Assembly (NCBI RefSeq): GCF_003573695.1
Contig: NC_039368.1
Location: forward strand, 12,342,360 to 12,406,359
DNA: 64,000 nt
Origin: Papaver somniferum
Lineage: Eukaryota; Streptophyta; Magnoliopsida; Ranunculales; Papaveraceae
Direction: 5' to 3'
The translations under genes were made by a program, and so were the position numbers. The notes beneath the pieces were generated by a model that saw only the letters and a list, made by a program, of their open reading frames with translations, was not told where the DNA came from and searched no databases. Below are positions 48,076-60,164 of the stretch, in pieces; the stretch's first letter is position 1; each line of letters begins with the position of its first letter.

Positions 48076-48694
48076 AATACCCCCAAACCTGAATTTTACT
48101 TGTCCTCAAGTAAAACAAAACTAAGGAAATCCTACCTATACCACTGTCGCTGGTCTCTCGAATGCATTTAGCGTATGCACTAAGCCTTTTAAACCACTAA
48201 GTGTCCCTAGTGGACGAGTTGAAGTCTCGTGAAGGTTTGCTTAGAACGTACCTACAAAGTTCTAGGTCAAAATATAAGCTCAGATTCCATCAAATGTGAC
48301 ATGTGCAAAACAGTTTAAGCTCACAGCAAAATGGAGATGTCAATCTAGCTATCGAAGGCACAATCCTAGCACTGATAACAAAAAAAGACATGTGATAAGA
48401 GTGTAAAGTGTATCTACACATGTGTAAAGAAAGATCTGAAGTTATGACTACTAATCACCAAGAGATAGTTTCTCAGGCTAAGAAAGGTCGAAATCTAGCT
48501 AGCTGTCCGGACTTTACGAGAATTGTGAATGAGTTGGAGGTATTTCACAATTACTCGCGTTGTACATCAATGGCATACACCCTCCTTGCTTATTACAATG
48601 AAACAACAAAAGATGACTATTTACATGACTCTTATTTACATTGACTATTCTCTTTTTATTTTTGGAACAAGAGATGATGGAATTGATAAATACT

Positions 48695-48736
<42 letters not shown>

Positions 48737-49764
48737 AATAAGGAAACACTTTTGATACATACAAAAGGAAACAAAAATTACATGACACTTTGCAAGAGGT
48801 AGCCCTTTTTGATGCACCCAGTTAAATTCGATGGTTGTCTTTCTTAATGTAACCTCCACCTTCTATCCCAACCAACCAAAGAACAAGCTAGTCAAGTTTC
48901 GTTCAGTATTCTAAAGTGATTGGCAATCGTAACTTCCTATCAAACACCTTGAAGATCGAGGCCATACATGTATTGGTAGATCGTGCGCGTGCAAATTTCT
49001 TATCACTATGTGAATTGTGCTAGAATCAGGGTGCCTAAATATCTAGACTAAGACTCCTAATAATACATATTTGCACAAGAGTCAACATTTCAAGGTAAAT
49101 GAGCTCCATTTTTGATTTTTTTTATTTTTTTTTAATTTTGATTTTTAATTTTTTTGGAATTTTTCAATTTTTTCAAAAAGATGGAGTTTTGTTTTCAATT
49201 ATGGCATATTATCATGGTATCTACTCTATACCCCCAAACCTAAACTAAACATTGTCCTCAATGTTCAAAATATGGAAAGAATTATAAAACAATATATGAA
49301 GAGGAACATGCTGAGTAGAGTAAAAGGAGAGAGAATACCCGATTGTACGGCGAAAGCTCGATTAAAACTCCGTTATTCAAGGCAAAAATCCATCATATTA
49401 GGAGTCACAATGGATGAGCAAAAATATATACAAAAGGAAATTTAACTAACACATTATCTACAAGAAAATTTGGTTTTTAATGGGATTGGACTTTTTGGAA
49501 AAATTTGGTTTTGTCGGGAGACATTTGGTTTTGATGGGAAAAAGAAAAATTTTGGTTTTTAGGGAAACATTTGGAAAACTTTTTGGTTATTTAGGGAAAG
49601 AGTGGACCAGTTTAGTCCACATAGACCGGGTCCTCCAGGTTGGTTGTTTCAATGTCGGGTGGGAATGGTTCAAGGAATGGTTTAATCTCTGCCCGTTGAC
49701 TTTGAAAACGTTCTTGTTGGAACATCCTCCAGCTCTACAGCTCCATGAGGAAAAACTGTGCGTA
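48076..49764 (-). other. E3 3' untranslated region
   Basis: Non-coding. It includes the polypurine tract, a 38-base T run on the plus strand (48698-48735), a second T-rich stretch near 49107-49170, the block CCCCCAAACCTAAACTAAACATTGTCCTCAATGTT (49231), and a sequence near 49330-49440 homologous to the palindrome arms at 63.5-63.9 kb. The segment around 48164-48235 matches the same place in E2. Confidence 0.7.
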
Positions 49765-51279
49765 CTAGGTACGGACCCTTCCATCTGGAACGCAGTTTTC
49801 CCGGAAAAAGATGTAATCGGGAGTCATACAGCAAACTTTCTGACCAGGAGTGAAGGATTTGCGCAGAATACGCTTATCATGAAACATCTTCATCTTCTGC
49901 TTATATAACTTGGCACTATCATAAGCCTCATTTCTCAATTCTTCCAACTCGTTGAGTTGAAGTTTCCTTTGAATTCCAGCTTCGTCCAGAGAGAAGTTCA
50001 GCTCTTTGATTGCCCAGTAGGCACGATGTTCTAATTCCACAGGTAGATGGCACGGCTTTCCATACACTAGACGATAGGGGGACATGCCAATTGGTGTCTT
50101 ATAAGCTGTTCTATAGGCCCACAAAGCATCATTCAATCTCAATGACCAATCTTTCCTGGACGGGTTGACCGTCTTCTCCAGAATGTGCTTAATTTCCCTA
50201 TTAGAAACTTCTACTTGTCCACTAGTCTGAGGGTGGTACGGAGTAGCAACCTTGTGAGTTATGCCATACTTGCGTACTAAAGACTCAAAGTACTTGTTAC
50301 GAAAATGTGAACCGCCGTCACTGATGATAGCTCTAGGGGTACCAAAACGTGCAAATATGTTTTCCTTTAGAAATGAAAGTACCACCTTGTGGTCATTTGT
50401 TCTGGTTGCTATGGCTTCTACCCACTTAGAAACGTAATCAACTGCGACTAGGATGTACAATCTACCGTCAGAAATAGGGAATGGACCCATGAAGTCGATC
50501 CCCCAAACATCAAAAATCTCCACAATCAAAATGGGGTTCAATGGCATCATGTTTCTCCTCGAAATGCTTCCTAGCTTTTGACAGCGTTCACAAGCAACAC
50601 AATAATCATGGCAATCCTTGAACAATGATGGCCAATAGAATCCACACTGCAAGATCTTTGCAGCGGTTTTCTTGGCACTGAAATGGCCTCCACATGCTTG
50701 GTCATGACAGAAAGATATCACATCTTTCTGTTCAGTGTTGGGTACGCATCTCCTAATGATTTGGTCTCGGCAGTACTTAAACAAATATGGGTCATCCCAA
50801 AGGAAATGTTTAACTTCAGACAAAAACTTATAGCGGTCTTGTCTCGACCAATGTGAGGGCATCCTACCTGCAGCGAGGTAGTAAACAATATCATCAAACC
50901 AAGGAAGGTCTGAGATAGACATCAGCTGTTCATCTGGGAATGATTCTCTAATCAGCATGGACTCATCAATAGACTCAATGGTTAATCTAGACAAATGATC
51001 AGCAACCACATTCTCACAACCTTTCTTATCACGGATTTCGAGATCGAATTCCTGTAATAAGAGTATCCATCGAATAAGGCGAGCTTTAGCATCCTTCTTG
51101 GAAAGAAGATACTTCAAAGCCGCATGGTCTGTGTATATGATGATCTTAGACCCTATCAGATAAGATCTAAACTTGTCTAATGCGAAAACGACGGCAAGCA
51201 ATTCCTTCTCGGTAGTTGTAATTGAGTTGGCATCATTAAGGGTTTTGCTAGCATAGTATATCATATGGTAGTCTATCAA
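49765..51279 (-). CDS. Athila-like RNase H and integrase
   Basis: A 504-codon frame. RNase H comes first ([44 protein letters not shown], residues about 1-102). The integrase zinc finger follows (HDQACGGH about 192-199, CVACERC about 228-234). The catalytic core has Asp in WGIDFMGPF (about 260), Asp in IISDGGSHF (about 320) and Glu in [11 protein letters not shown] (about 356). The C-terminal part runs to FTPGQKV, where one lost base near 49851 shifts the frame; the other frame continues [14 protein letters not shown] and WKGPY, a GPY/F-type end. The frame is part of a polyprotein and has no start of its own. Integrase inserts element cDNA into the genome. All catalytic residues are present, but the RT upstream is broken. 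Confidence 0.92.
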   Translation of the reverse strand: MIDYHMIYYASKTLNDANSITTTEKELLAVVFALDKFRSYLIGSKIIIYTDHAALKYLLSKKDAKARLIRWILLLQEFDLEIRDKKGCENVVADHLSRLTIESIDESMLIRESFPDEQLMSISDLPWFDDIVYYLAAGRMPSHWSRQDRYKFLSEVKHFLWDDPYLFKYCRDQIIRRCVPNTEQKDVISFCHDQACGGHFSAKKTAAKILQCGFYWPSLFKDCHDYCVACERCQKLGSISRRNMMPLNPILIVEIFDVWGIDFMGPFPISDGRLYILVAVDYVSKWVEAIATRTNDHKVVLSFLKENIFARFGTPRAIISDGGSHFRNKYFESLVRKYGITHKVATPYHPQTSGQVEVSNREIKHILEKTVNPSRKDWSLRLNDALWAYRTAYKTPIGMSPYRLVYGKPCHLPVELEHRAYWAIKELNFSLDEAGIQRKLQLNELEELRNEAYDSAKLYKQKMKMFHDKRILRKSFTPGQKVCCMTPDYIFFRENCVPDGRVRT

Positions 51280-51281
51280 CT

Positions 51282-52404
51282 CGCTGTCCTAAAACAGCAC
51301 CAACAGCATAATCAGAGGCATCACACATGAGTTCAAACGGTAGCTTCCATCGGGTGGTCGGACTATAGGAGCGGTGGTGAGAAGGTTTTTAATTCCTCCC
51401 AGCTTCACACAAGCAGCATCGAAATTGAAGGCAACATCTTTGGAGAGTAGACTACACAGAGGTTGAGATTTTGCTAAATCTTTGATGAATCGCCGGTAAA
51501 AACCAGCATGACCTAAATGATCGATTTCCTCACAGAGCGGTTTGGTAATGTGATGAGGTCAACTTTAGCTTTATCACTTCAATCCTTTTTGAGATGATGT
51601 GTCCTAGAACTATTCCTGAATTCACCATAAAATGGCATTTTTCCCAATTTAGAACAAGGTTCTTTTCTTACATCTGGATATCACAAGGGTAAGATGCTTC
51701 AAACATTATCAAACGAGAACCAAAACAGAGAAATCATCCATAAAGATCTCGAGAAAACTATCTATCATGTCAGAAAAAATGCTCATCATGCATCGCTGAA
51801 AAGTAGCAGGTGCATTACACAACCCAAAGGGCATGCGTCTATAAGCAAATGTCCCAAAGGGACACGTGAACGTAGTTTTTTCCTGATCTTCTGGTGCAAT
51901 GTGATTTGGTTATAACCGGAAAAGCCATCTAGAAAACAGTAGTGACTGTGTCCAGACACACGTTCTAGCATTTGGTCTATGAAAGGGAGCGGGAAGTGAT
52001 CCTTCCTGTTACTGTGTTCAACTTTCTGTAGTCGATGCATACTCGCCATCCTGTGGTTGTACGTGGGACTAATTCATTCTTGTCGTTCTGAACTACAGTA
52101 ATGCCTGACTTCTTAGGCACAACTTGAATGGGACTAACCCATTTGCTATCGGGAATTGGGTATATGATACCCGCATCAAGTAGTTTCAGGATTTCTCCTT
52201 TGACTACATCTCTCATGTTAGGATTAAGTCTCCTTTGCATTTCCCTAGATGGTTTGGCATTCTCTTCAAGGTTAATGTGGTGCATGCAAATGGTGGGACT
52301 ATTCCTTTGAGATCTGAGATGGTCCATCCTAAGGCCTCTTTGTGTTCCTTAAGTACTTCTAAAGCTTACTTTCCTGTTCCGTGTCTAAACATGATGAAAT
52401 AATG
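51282..52404 (-). pseudogene. E3 reverse transcriptase, frameshifted
   Basis: Pieces in all three minus frames. After a frameshift near 52404 comes EHKEALGWTISDLKGI; then 52327-51977 (LNPNMRDVVKGEILKLLDAG, WVSPIQVVPKKSG, WRVCIDYRKLNTVT); then RKDHFPLPFIDQMLERV and CFLDGFSGYNQI to about 51890; then PATFQRCMMSIFSDMI and the catalytic FMDDF at 51744-51730. A further shift follows. The region 51290-51700 holds degraded thumb and connection sequence up to the RNase H. The catalytic Asp pair is retained, but the frame is broken at several points. Confidence 0.88.
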
Positions 52405-55024
52405 ACAGGTAAGTATCAGAAGAACCTAGGAATGCGTACTTCAACGTACTAGGCAATGTTTTCAATTCAAGCTTGGGTGGCTCAACAATGGATGGAATAA
52501 GCTTGGAATCAGAGAGTAAGGGTGGTTCCACTTCATATCTTCTTTCAGTGACGTCCATTTGAGGTACAGATTCGAGCAGAGATAGGACGTCACTACAGTA
52601 TGCATCATCATAGGAATCTGGGTTAAAGTTCTCCATACATGCTTGAAAGGGGTCAACGGATAAAATGTTCGTCAACGAATCTTGCATTAATCCTTCAATC
52701 ATATTAACTTCATGCACATCATCATCATCAAGATTCACAGGTTGTTGACTAATATCGAACACATTCAATTCTACCGTCATGTTGCCAAAAGAAAGTTTCA
52801 ACACTCCATTACGACAATTAGTAATCGCATTGGACGTAGCTAAGAAAGGACGTCCTAAGATGACAGGAATGTGACAGTCTGGGTTTTGTACAGGTTGAGT
52901 GTCTAAGACAATGAAGTCTACGGGAAAATAGAATTTGTCAACCTTGATCAAAACGTCTTCGACCACTCCACGAGGAATCTTGACAGATCGGTCTGCCAGT
53001 TGTAGAGTGATAGATGTTGGCTTCAACTCCCCAAGACCTAACTGCTCATAAACAGAATATGGCAGTAGGTTAACACTTGCACCTAGGTCTAATAACGCTT
53101 TATTGACCGTGTGTTCTCCTATAGTGCAAGAAATTGTTGGACATCCTGGATCCCTAAACTTGGGTGGAGTTTTGTTCAGAATGATGGAACTCACCTGTTC
53201 AGCTAAGAAAGCACGTTTTTGCACATTAAGCTTGCGCTTTTGAGTACACAAGTCTTTGAGGAATTTAGCATAAGCAGGGATTTGCCTAATTGCTTCAAGA
53301 AAAGGAATGTTGATGTTGACTCTCTTGAACAGATCTAACATCTCATTATAATGGGTACTTTTCTGTTGATAGATCAATCTTTGAGGAAATGGGGCAACAG
53401 GAGAATGAGTTGGCAAAGGGACATTCACAGCAGTAGAATTGTCAGGCTTTCCAACTTGCTCAGAGTCTTTGGTTTTATGGGGTTGTGGAGACAGCGTGGA
53501 ATTTGTATCAGATTTATTAGGTTCGCCCACGTTGTTCTCGATGACTTTACCACTTCGGAGGGTGGTAATGGCTTGGACTTGATCGGGTGAGGTTTCAGTG
53601 CAGGATGTTGTGCCTGTTTGAAATATCCTCTTTGGATTTTGTTGGGGTTGGCTAGGAAGTTTACCCTTTTCTCTCTCACACATTTGATCCATCTTTTGAT
53701 CTAGATTTTTCTGACTTTGCATCAAACTCTGGAACATTTCCTCTAGGGTGGATAATCTCTTGTCGGTATTGTGTTGAGGATATGATTGTTGTTGAGAGTT
53801 TGATTGTTGTTGAGGGTTTCTCGGGTGTTGATAACCTTGATTGTTCTGATATCCCTGATTGTTTTGATAGCTCTGATTGGGTTGAGATGGTCCTCCCTGA
53901 GTGGGTCCTTTTGACCATGAAAAGTTAGGGTGGTTTCTCCATCCTGGATTGTAGGTCTGTGAATAGGGGTTATGCTCTTGTTTTTGAAACATGGCATGTG
54001 CCTGTTCAAGCCTAGATTCCTGGACTGCAAGCAAATCGGGGCAATTTTGGAATTGATGGTTGGGATCGTTACAAGCGGCACATACAGACGAAGCGACATG
54101 TTCTCGGAGAGTAGTGGTGGAAGGTTTTGAATTTTTATGTAGTTCTAACTCTTCTAATCTCCTAACTATTGATGCCATGTTTGCTCTTCCCTCGAAATCT
54201 GCTTCAATCCTAAAAGCCTTAGCTTCGGATGTAGTCTTTCTGGGTTGACGGATGGATTCCCACTGTTGTGTCTTTTCAGCTACTTCAATTAAGAAGTCCC
54301 AAGACGCATCAGCAGTTTTGTCTACGAATAGACCATTACACATTGACTCAACCGTTGTTCGGGTGGACACATCTATACCTTCATACAAAATTTGCACAAG
54401 TCTCCATTTTTCAAAACCATGATGGGGACATTGGAGCAATAATTCATTGAATCTCTCCAGGTATCTAGCTAAGGTCTCACCTTCTAATTGCACAAAGCTA
54501 TTCAGACTTTGACGAATTGTCGCAGTCTTGTGATTCGGGAAAAACTTTTTGAAAAACTCCTTTATGAGGTCATCCCATGTCATGATGGATTGAGGTTGTA
54601 AAGCATAAAGCCAGGCCTTTGCCTTATCTTTCAGGGAGAAAGGAAAAAGCCTTAACTTTAGGGTTTCGTCGGACATTTGAGTGAAACGTAGAGTTCCACA
54701 AATTTCCTCGAATTCTCTCACGTGGTGGTACGGGTTTTCATTCTCAACACCTCTAAAAATAGGAAGCATCTGTATTGTGCTTGATTTCAGCTCATAATGG
54801 CCATTAGCCTCGGGTAGCACAATACAAGAAGGTTGACTGGCTCTAGTTGGGTACATATAATCCTTGAGGGTACGGGGTTCTCCCAATGTTTCAGATTGGT
54901 CCGGTGTGTTTTCCTCAGAAGTTGTGGGTATGTCAATTGGGTCTATTTGATTTACTCTAACTAGTCTATTTGATTGGTCTCTAAAGGTTACAATCATATC
55001 CCACTCATGAAATAACAAGCCCAC
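52385..55024 (-). CDS. Athila-like Gag and aspartic protease
   Basis: An 879-codon frame. The retrotransposon gag domain includes FRGVENENPYHHVREFEEIC, LRLFPFSLKDKAKAWL and FFKKFFPNHKTATIRQSL. A zinc knuckle CAACNDPNHQFQNC (CX2CX4HX4C) is at about residues 314-327. The Athila hallmark NPYSQTYNPGWRNHPNFSW follows, then Gln/Asn-rich linkers. The protease has DLGASVNLLP at about 646 (bases 53089-53075) and ILGRPFLATSNA downstream. The frame ends FHHV-stop just after the protease because of a frameshift near 52404; the ancestral polyprotein continued into RT. Gag forms the particle and the protease cleaves the polyprotein. DLGAS in place of DTGAS is usual for this lineage. Confidence 0.93.
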   Translation of the reverse strand: MGLLFHEWDMIVTFRDQSNRLVRVNQIDPIDIPTTSEENTPDQSETLGEPRTLKDYMYPTRASQPSCIVLPEANGHYELKSSTIQMLPIFRGVENENPYHHVREFEEICGTLRFTQMSDETLKLRLFPFSLKDKAKAWLYALQPQSIMTWDDLIKEFFKKFFPNHKTATIRQSLNSFVQLEGETLARYLERFNELLLQCPHHGFEKWRLVQILYEGIDVSTRTTVESMCNGLFVDKTADASWDFLIEVAEKTQQWESIRQPRKTTSEAKAFRIEADFEGRANMASIVRRLEELELHKNSKPSTTTLREHVASSVCAACNDPNHQFQNCPDLLAVQESRLEQAHAMFQKQEHNPYSQTYNPGWRNHPNFSWSKGPTQGGPSQPNQSYQNNQGYQNNQGYQHPRNPQQQSNSQQQSYPQHNTDKRLSTLEEMFQSLMQSQKNLDQKMDQMCEREKGKLPSQPQQNPKRIFQTGTTSCTETSPDQVQAITTLRSGKVIENNVGEPNKSDTNSTLSPQPHKTKDSEQVGKPDNSTAVNVPLPTHSPVAPFPQRLIYQQKSTHYNEMLDLFKRVNINIPFLEAIRQIPAYAKFLKDLCTQKRKLNVQKRAFLAEQVSSIILNKTPPKFRDPGCPTISCTIGEHTVNKALLDLGASVNLLPYSVYEQLGLGELKPTSITLQLADRSVKIPRGVVEDVLIKVDKFYFPVDFIVLDTQPVQNPDCHIPVILGRPFLATSNAITNCRNGVLKLSFGNMTVELNVFDISQQPVNLDDDDVHEVNMIEGLMQDSLTNILSVDPFQACMENFNPDSYDDAYCSDVLSLLESVPQMDVTERRYEVEPPLLSDSKLIPSIVEPPKLELKTLPSTLKYAFLGSSDTYLSLFHHV

Positions 55025-55678
55025 AGATAAGGGAGAAAACAGGGCCCATAAGGATTTGGTTTTGAAAGGGTTAAGTGGAATTTGGTTTTAAGGAGTGGAA
55101 TTTTGGTTTTAATAAGGGATTTTGTTTTTGGTTTAAAATTGGGCTTTGGAAAAGTTTTTGAACTAAACCTAGCATAAATTAGCACAACCCATAAAAGAAA
55201 ATAAAAACAATAATAATAATTACAAGCCCATAAAATAAAAGAAAATAAAAGAAAAAGAAAATAAAAATAAAAATAAAAATAATTATTACAAGCCCAAATT
55301 AAAAATAAATTAATTATTACATCCCAAATTGAATATTTAATGAGGCCCAAGTGGGTTACTCATGGTTTTAGGCTTACTTGGTCAAGGAGGGAAGCCCAGT
55401 TAGGCTTTTGTTCCCTTTTAGTTGCACAGCCCAGTTGGGCTTTAGGATCGTCCTAAGCAGCTCTCGCTCAAGCCCAGCAGCAGCAACAAAGAAGCCCAGC
55501 TCACAGAAGACCACGAGCCCAGCAACAAAAGGAGGCAGAGCCCAGCAGCACTTGGCAAGCCCAGTTCAGTTGAAGTTGGTGAAGCCCAATTCAGAGAAGT
55601 ACAAGCCCACCAGTAGACCAGCAGCTTCAGTTGGCAGCCCAGCAGCTTCACTTGGCAGCAGCAGTTGCTTTGGTTCAC

Positions 55679-55709
<31 letters not shown>

Positions 55710-55892
55710 TCAGTGGCACCAGTTCAGGAACTTCAGCTTCACTGCAGTTCCAGCAGCTTGGCAGCAGCAACAGGTGAGTGAACAAGATAGCAATTAGCTC
55801 AAACAACTCCGCAAGCACAGCAAGGCCACAAAAGCTATGAAAACTTCAAAAAAATATGGCAGCCAGCTCCCCGGCAGCGGCGCCAAAAACTT
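55025..55892 (-). other. E3 5' leader with primer-binding site
   Basis: The primer site is TGGCGCCGCTGCCGGGGAGC on the minus strand (55885-55866). The leader is CTG/CAG-rich between 55440 and 55770, giving Leu- or Gln/Ser/Ala-rich artefact ORFs on both strands, and AT-rich between 55180 and 55320. No upstream gene is supported. Confidence 0.75.
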
Positions 55893-57786
55893 GGTGTGAA
55901 AATGGGGAGCACACAAAACACTTGCAAGTATAGAAGGCTAAATTTTATAGTATAGGGATGAGTAGGGGTTTGTCCACAGGGAGTGGGAGCATACAAGAAG
56001 TCTTCCTAGCTAAAGTTTACAGTGAGCTAAGGGCAGTGACTATGGTGACAATGACAAGTTTCTAGAGTGGTAGTGAAACAAAGGCAGCAGCCTAAGGCAA
56101 GGGTATTGAGCAATAGTGACAGACAAAGAGAAAGATGCAGAATTGTGTGAAGTTACTAAGGCAATTGAGTCCACCTTGTGCCCTAATCAAGCAATGCAAT
56201 CTAGTTTGGGTTGGAAATCCTATGCATACATCTAGAATGAGATGAAAAATCAGCTTGCTCACTGATATGCCCCTAGCATTGACTGTCTTTTGACAGCACA
56301 ATCAATCACAGGCATGCCAGAGCACTGAGTACTTCCCATTGCTCAAGCAAACAGGCATTAAGAAGACTACCCTAACCATGCATCATCTAACAGTGCACTA
56401 GGCTTCATCAGAGCCTTAGTTGCAGTGAATTAGCTCATGCTAGACATGAGCATAACAACAACATTCATCCAACAAACTAAATTAAAATGCAACATACATA
56501 CAGGATACACACAATCAACTGTTGCTAAAACAGAAATTGGAAAAATGAGAATTGATTCAAAATATTGTTCACTGGCTAGCCCAGAGAGCTTTTCTACCAC
56601 ACCCATAACATCCATTTATAGTTTGTTACAACACCCTGAATTTCTACAAACCCTAAATTGAAAATTCCCAAATTTGAAAACCCTAATTTTTAAATTCCAA
56701 ATTAAACTCACTGATTTCTGAATTGGTCTCCCCTACGCTCGACCCATGCCCTGTTGATGTTCCCTCTGCTCCTCCTCAGCTCTACAGCTCCCAATTGCGT
56801 CTACTGATGCCCTAGCTTTTCTCTTTCTTATTTGTAGCACCTAGGGTTTATGCTAAGAACAAGAAAGGGAAATACTAGGGAGCTGGATGATGGTGAAGGC
56901 TCTGATTTGGTCGAGAGAATGGAGATGGTGAAGCTCGAGGTGGTGATGGAAGAGATGGTTGTGGCAGTGGAGTTGCAGGCGGTATGGTGGTGGAGAAGAG
57001 GTTTTGGGGAAAGAAAATGATTTGGGAAGAAGAGGGTGTTTGGCTTGAGGTCGATGGGTTCGATGGTTAAGGTGTTGAGCGGGTTCATCAAACTTTGATG
57101 TCTAGCGATGAGACGCGTTGGGTGTGAAGATGGTTGGTAGATCTAACGGTGGTATGAAAGATGAATCACTTCGACCGTTGGATTGTGAAATACAACAAAG
57201 TTAACGGCGAAGATCGAGGTTAGGTGCTGTAGTGTTAAGCGGAAGTATCGAGATTTGATGAGCAGGCAAAGAAGCAACCGTAGGATCTAAATGTGATCTA
57301 ATCTGAAGGCTTGGAATTTAGGTACTATGGTGTTTTGCAGGGACTTCAGATTTTGATGAACGATGAAGAAGCGACCATTGGATGATGAGATGGATCCGAT
57401 CTAACGGCTGAGAATGGAGGCGGGTATGGATATAGAAAATGGGTTTGGGTAAGGGTTTTGGGCCTTGGGTATGCCAAGCCCATATCTTCTTTAAGAACAA
57501 TTCTTCCTTCTTGAGCCCATTCCTAGCTTTTTGGACGTGCGCTCCATTCTTTGCGGCTTCCTTGCGTAATTTCTTCCGGCCTTTCACTACTCTTCAGCTC
57601 TTTTCCGCTCCGCAAGTCATCCAGACTTTATTTATTACCTAAAAATGCAAAATTAAGTAAGAAAAATATTTATTCTTGAAAACAATGAAAATACAGAATA
57701 TGGGATAAAATGTAGAATTAATGCACAAAAGATGAGTTAAATGCCAACAAAAAGGGATAAATATATACAATATTTGGCACTCATCA
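55893..57786 (-). repeat. E3 5' LTR
   Basis: Near-identical to 46184-48075. In element orientation it starts TGATGAGTGCC. The 61- to 87-codon ORFs duplicated in both LTRs are not treated as genes. Confidence 0.93.
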
Positions 57787-58475
57787 GGTTACCACAGCAA
57801 CATATACCTACAGTCAAAGACTGGTCAAAGGTACAAGGCTGAGGCTTATGGTGTTTAGGATGATAACGCCCAGAGGATTCACCATACTAAACCACAATAT
57901 TCTGTGCACGTGTTTGTATCACAAAATGTAACCCACCGACAGGGGATTCGTGGGTGGATAGACTCTTACCTCCCGTACCAGACGGGCGATGAACCATTGA
58001 AGTAGACTCAGACCACCGACTCCTATGTCAGTGTACGGACCAGAGGGGCCGAGACAGTATTGTAACTGTCGGCCTTTCCTGCAAACAGTTTTATTTAATT
58101 TTTTTAACCCTTCCTTAAGGTTTAATAATAATGTCCAAGTCCAAAATAAAGTCCAAAAATAAAGTCCAAAAAGATGTCCAAAAATAAAAAGAAAATTTAC
58201 AACAAACCAAACCCTAATACAGTTTCCAAAAATAAAAAGAAATAAAATAATTATGTACAAAATCTTCTTCTTCACTCCTTTCAGATTCCTCTTTTCTTTC
58301 CTTCTTTAGCGATGCTTTCCTTTTATAGCACTTTTTATTTCCTTGTAGCTTCACTCCAAATCTGAAAAGAATCAACAAATACCGAAGGCTTAGAAGAGAA
58401 CAAAAAAAATATAAATAATAAAATAAATCTAAAACCTAAAACCTAATACAAATCCGCGTCGGCGGCGCCAAAAAC
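57787..58475 (-). other. E2 leader, right of E3
   Basis: E2 interior between the E3 insertion and the E2 5' LTR. It shares CTCCCGTACCAGACGGG and GAGGGGCCGAGACAG (57970-58060) with E1 at 8185-8275. The primer site is at 58470-58464 (TGGCGCC on the minus strand). The 118-codon ORF here is AT-rich and not conserved. Confidence 0.65.
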
Positions 58476-60164
58476 TGATGTGGTTTTTACAAGTGGTAAG
58501 TAGAGTATCGTTCGCTCGGACTCGTTGAGGTTTGATTTAAGACTTAAAAATAAAATAAAGAAAATATATTTACCAGGTTGTCACAAATATCGAGAGGTAC
58601 TGAGACTAAGGATTTCACCATTAATCAAAATCGATTGGCTCATATAATGACTAATAACAATTATAGCCCTTTTGTTGACTTTTTTCTTTGCCAAATTAGA
58701 TTTCTAAAACATTAGATGTAAATCACAAGCATGGTGTATCAAAATCTCTTACGTCTAAGCATACACCATCAAACGAAATCACAACTAATTAGTAAAAATC
58801 ATAAATCAATTAAAATAAGTGAAAAAAGTCATAAGGAATCAAATATAGTTACCAAACCAATGTGAAATAAGGCTTCCTCCATCGTCCCAGTGATGGGGTT
58901 TAGCTCTTCATGGTGAAAACACTCTCAAAAGATAGAAACATGGCTCAAAAAGGTGTTTTATCGAAGAAAAGGTATAAAGCAATGTGTTTGTAACAATTAT
59001 AATTGTTACAGAACCCACTGTTACAGAGAACACTAACAGAACTGTTGCGAACTCAAAATAATTGTTGGAAAAATTGTTACAAAGTTATTGAGTTTGAAAG
59101 TATATATATCACGGTTTATGTGACTGTCTAACTGGGTCTCATGTTCTTCACCTTCGTCTTCTTCCTTGAAAGTGCAGAACTCGTCTGTAACTTTCTATCT
59201 TTGAACTAGAGACGTTCTGAATTTACCCCAAACTCCCGATTCCTTCTCTGGGGTCTCTACAACTCTATATATAACCAACAGGTCCCGTAAAACTCAAGTT
59301 AATCCCAAAAATAACTCCTTTTTCTCCCTCGACCAAGTCACGAGAATAACTCTCTCTGCAACTTCTTTACGTGTTTTCTCACTTTCCTAAACTCATCCAA
59401 ACTTGATAAATATGAGTCATAACAGAATATACTCTCGTCCCTCTCACGTAATTTCCAAATAAACCCAACTCCGATATACTTTTCCGTGGCCCCTCTTTTA
59501 CAAGAAATCAATGCTGATTTCTTCTTTTACGTGACTCGTTCAACTACCTTCCCTGTTTCACCCAAACGAGCCCAATCCAATCCAACTGATCGAGAAAATC
59601 CGATTATATTTCTCCCAAAATCTTTCCAGGAACTCACCCAAAAACCCGATACCCTGTTTTACTTCAACTCGAGTTTCTAACCAAATCCAGTCCAATAAAA
59701 CACCCAAACCATTTTCGTATATCCATAACACGTCCAATCCATGAGAATCAGCGATTGAATCTCGTCAAATCACATCCAACTTCCGAACCCTAAATCTGGC
59801 AGTGTGAAAGAAAGTTTCCCACCAAATTGAATTTTCAAAAGCTGGGGGATGAGTGCCCCTTATCCAGACCATGGGTGTGAATAGAAGGTGGTCTCCCCTT
59901 AGTAATTTGGTTACCCCTTATCCACTGCTGGGGTCCCTTTAGCAATTCTTTTGGGATGTCAATATAACTTTTCTGGGGCGCCTCCAACATACTTCCGGGG
60001 TGCCTGTAGTATTCTTTTAGGACCACTTTTCGAACCAATTTCGCCGCGAAAGCTTATTTCTCCAAAAACACCTACAAAACAATAAAATAACCAAATAAGT
60101 ATAAAATCGAGCATTATAAATACATAGAATTGAGATCAAATAAGACACAAAAATGTGTCTATCA
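58476..60164 (-). repeat. E2 5' LTR
   Basis: Pairs with 41570-43257. A TATATATA box on the minus strand near 59266-59274 is the likely promoter. Confidence 0.93.

Larger units (their letters stand above)
46184..57786 (-). mobile_element. E3: near-complete Athila-like Ty3/gypsy retrotransposon nested in E2
   Basis: LTRs at 46184-48075 and 55893-57786 (about 1.89 kb, roughly fifteen differences, under 1 percent) with TSD GGTTA at 46179-46183 and 57787-57791. The interior of 7.8 kb holds gag-protease, a frameshifted RT, and RNase H-integrase, all on the minus strand. The primer site TGGCGCCGCTGCCGGGGAGC (minus, 55885-55866) matches tRNA-Asp as in Athila elements. The polypurine tract is at 48076-48090. 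No env-like ORF is seen between integrase and the 3' LTR. Confidence 0.95.
41570..60164 (-). mobile_element. E2: E1-family LTR retrotransposon, split by E3
   Basis: LTRs at 41570-43257 (1688 bp) and 58476-60164 (1689 bp), TGATGTGG...TCTATCA. Flanks GTTGC (41565-41569) and GCTGC (60165-60169) differ by one base. Excluding E3 the element is about 7.0 kb, the same as E1. The primer site TGGCGCCGCCGACGCGG (minus strand) lies just inside the right LTR, and the polypurine tract is at 43258-43272. Its LTRs differ more than those of the nested E3, as expected if E2 is older. Confidence 0.93.

Noticed and set aside
48514..48859. Lys-rich and Phe-rich ORFs around 48700
   Set aside because: They come from a 38-base T homopolymer in the E3 3' untranslated region.
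53351..54450. Plus-strand ORFs across the gag-protease region
   Set aside because: They are antisense shadows of the 879-codon Athila gag-protease frame.
55378..55797. 139-codon Ser/Ala/Gln-rich ORF and an antisense Leu-rich ORF
   Set aside because: Products of the CAG-rich E3 leader. There is no homology signal, and the plus-strand ORF is antisense to the element.
46720..57091. Identical small ORFs at 46720/56430 and 47118/56828
   Set aside because: They are carried by the two near-identical E3 LTRs and show no recognisable domain.
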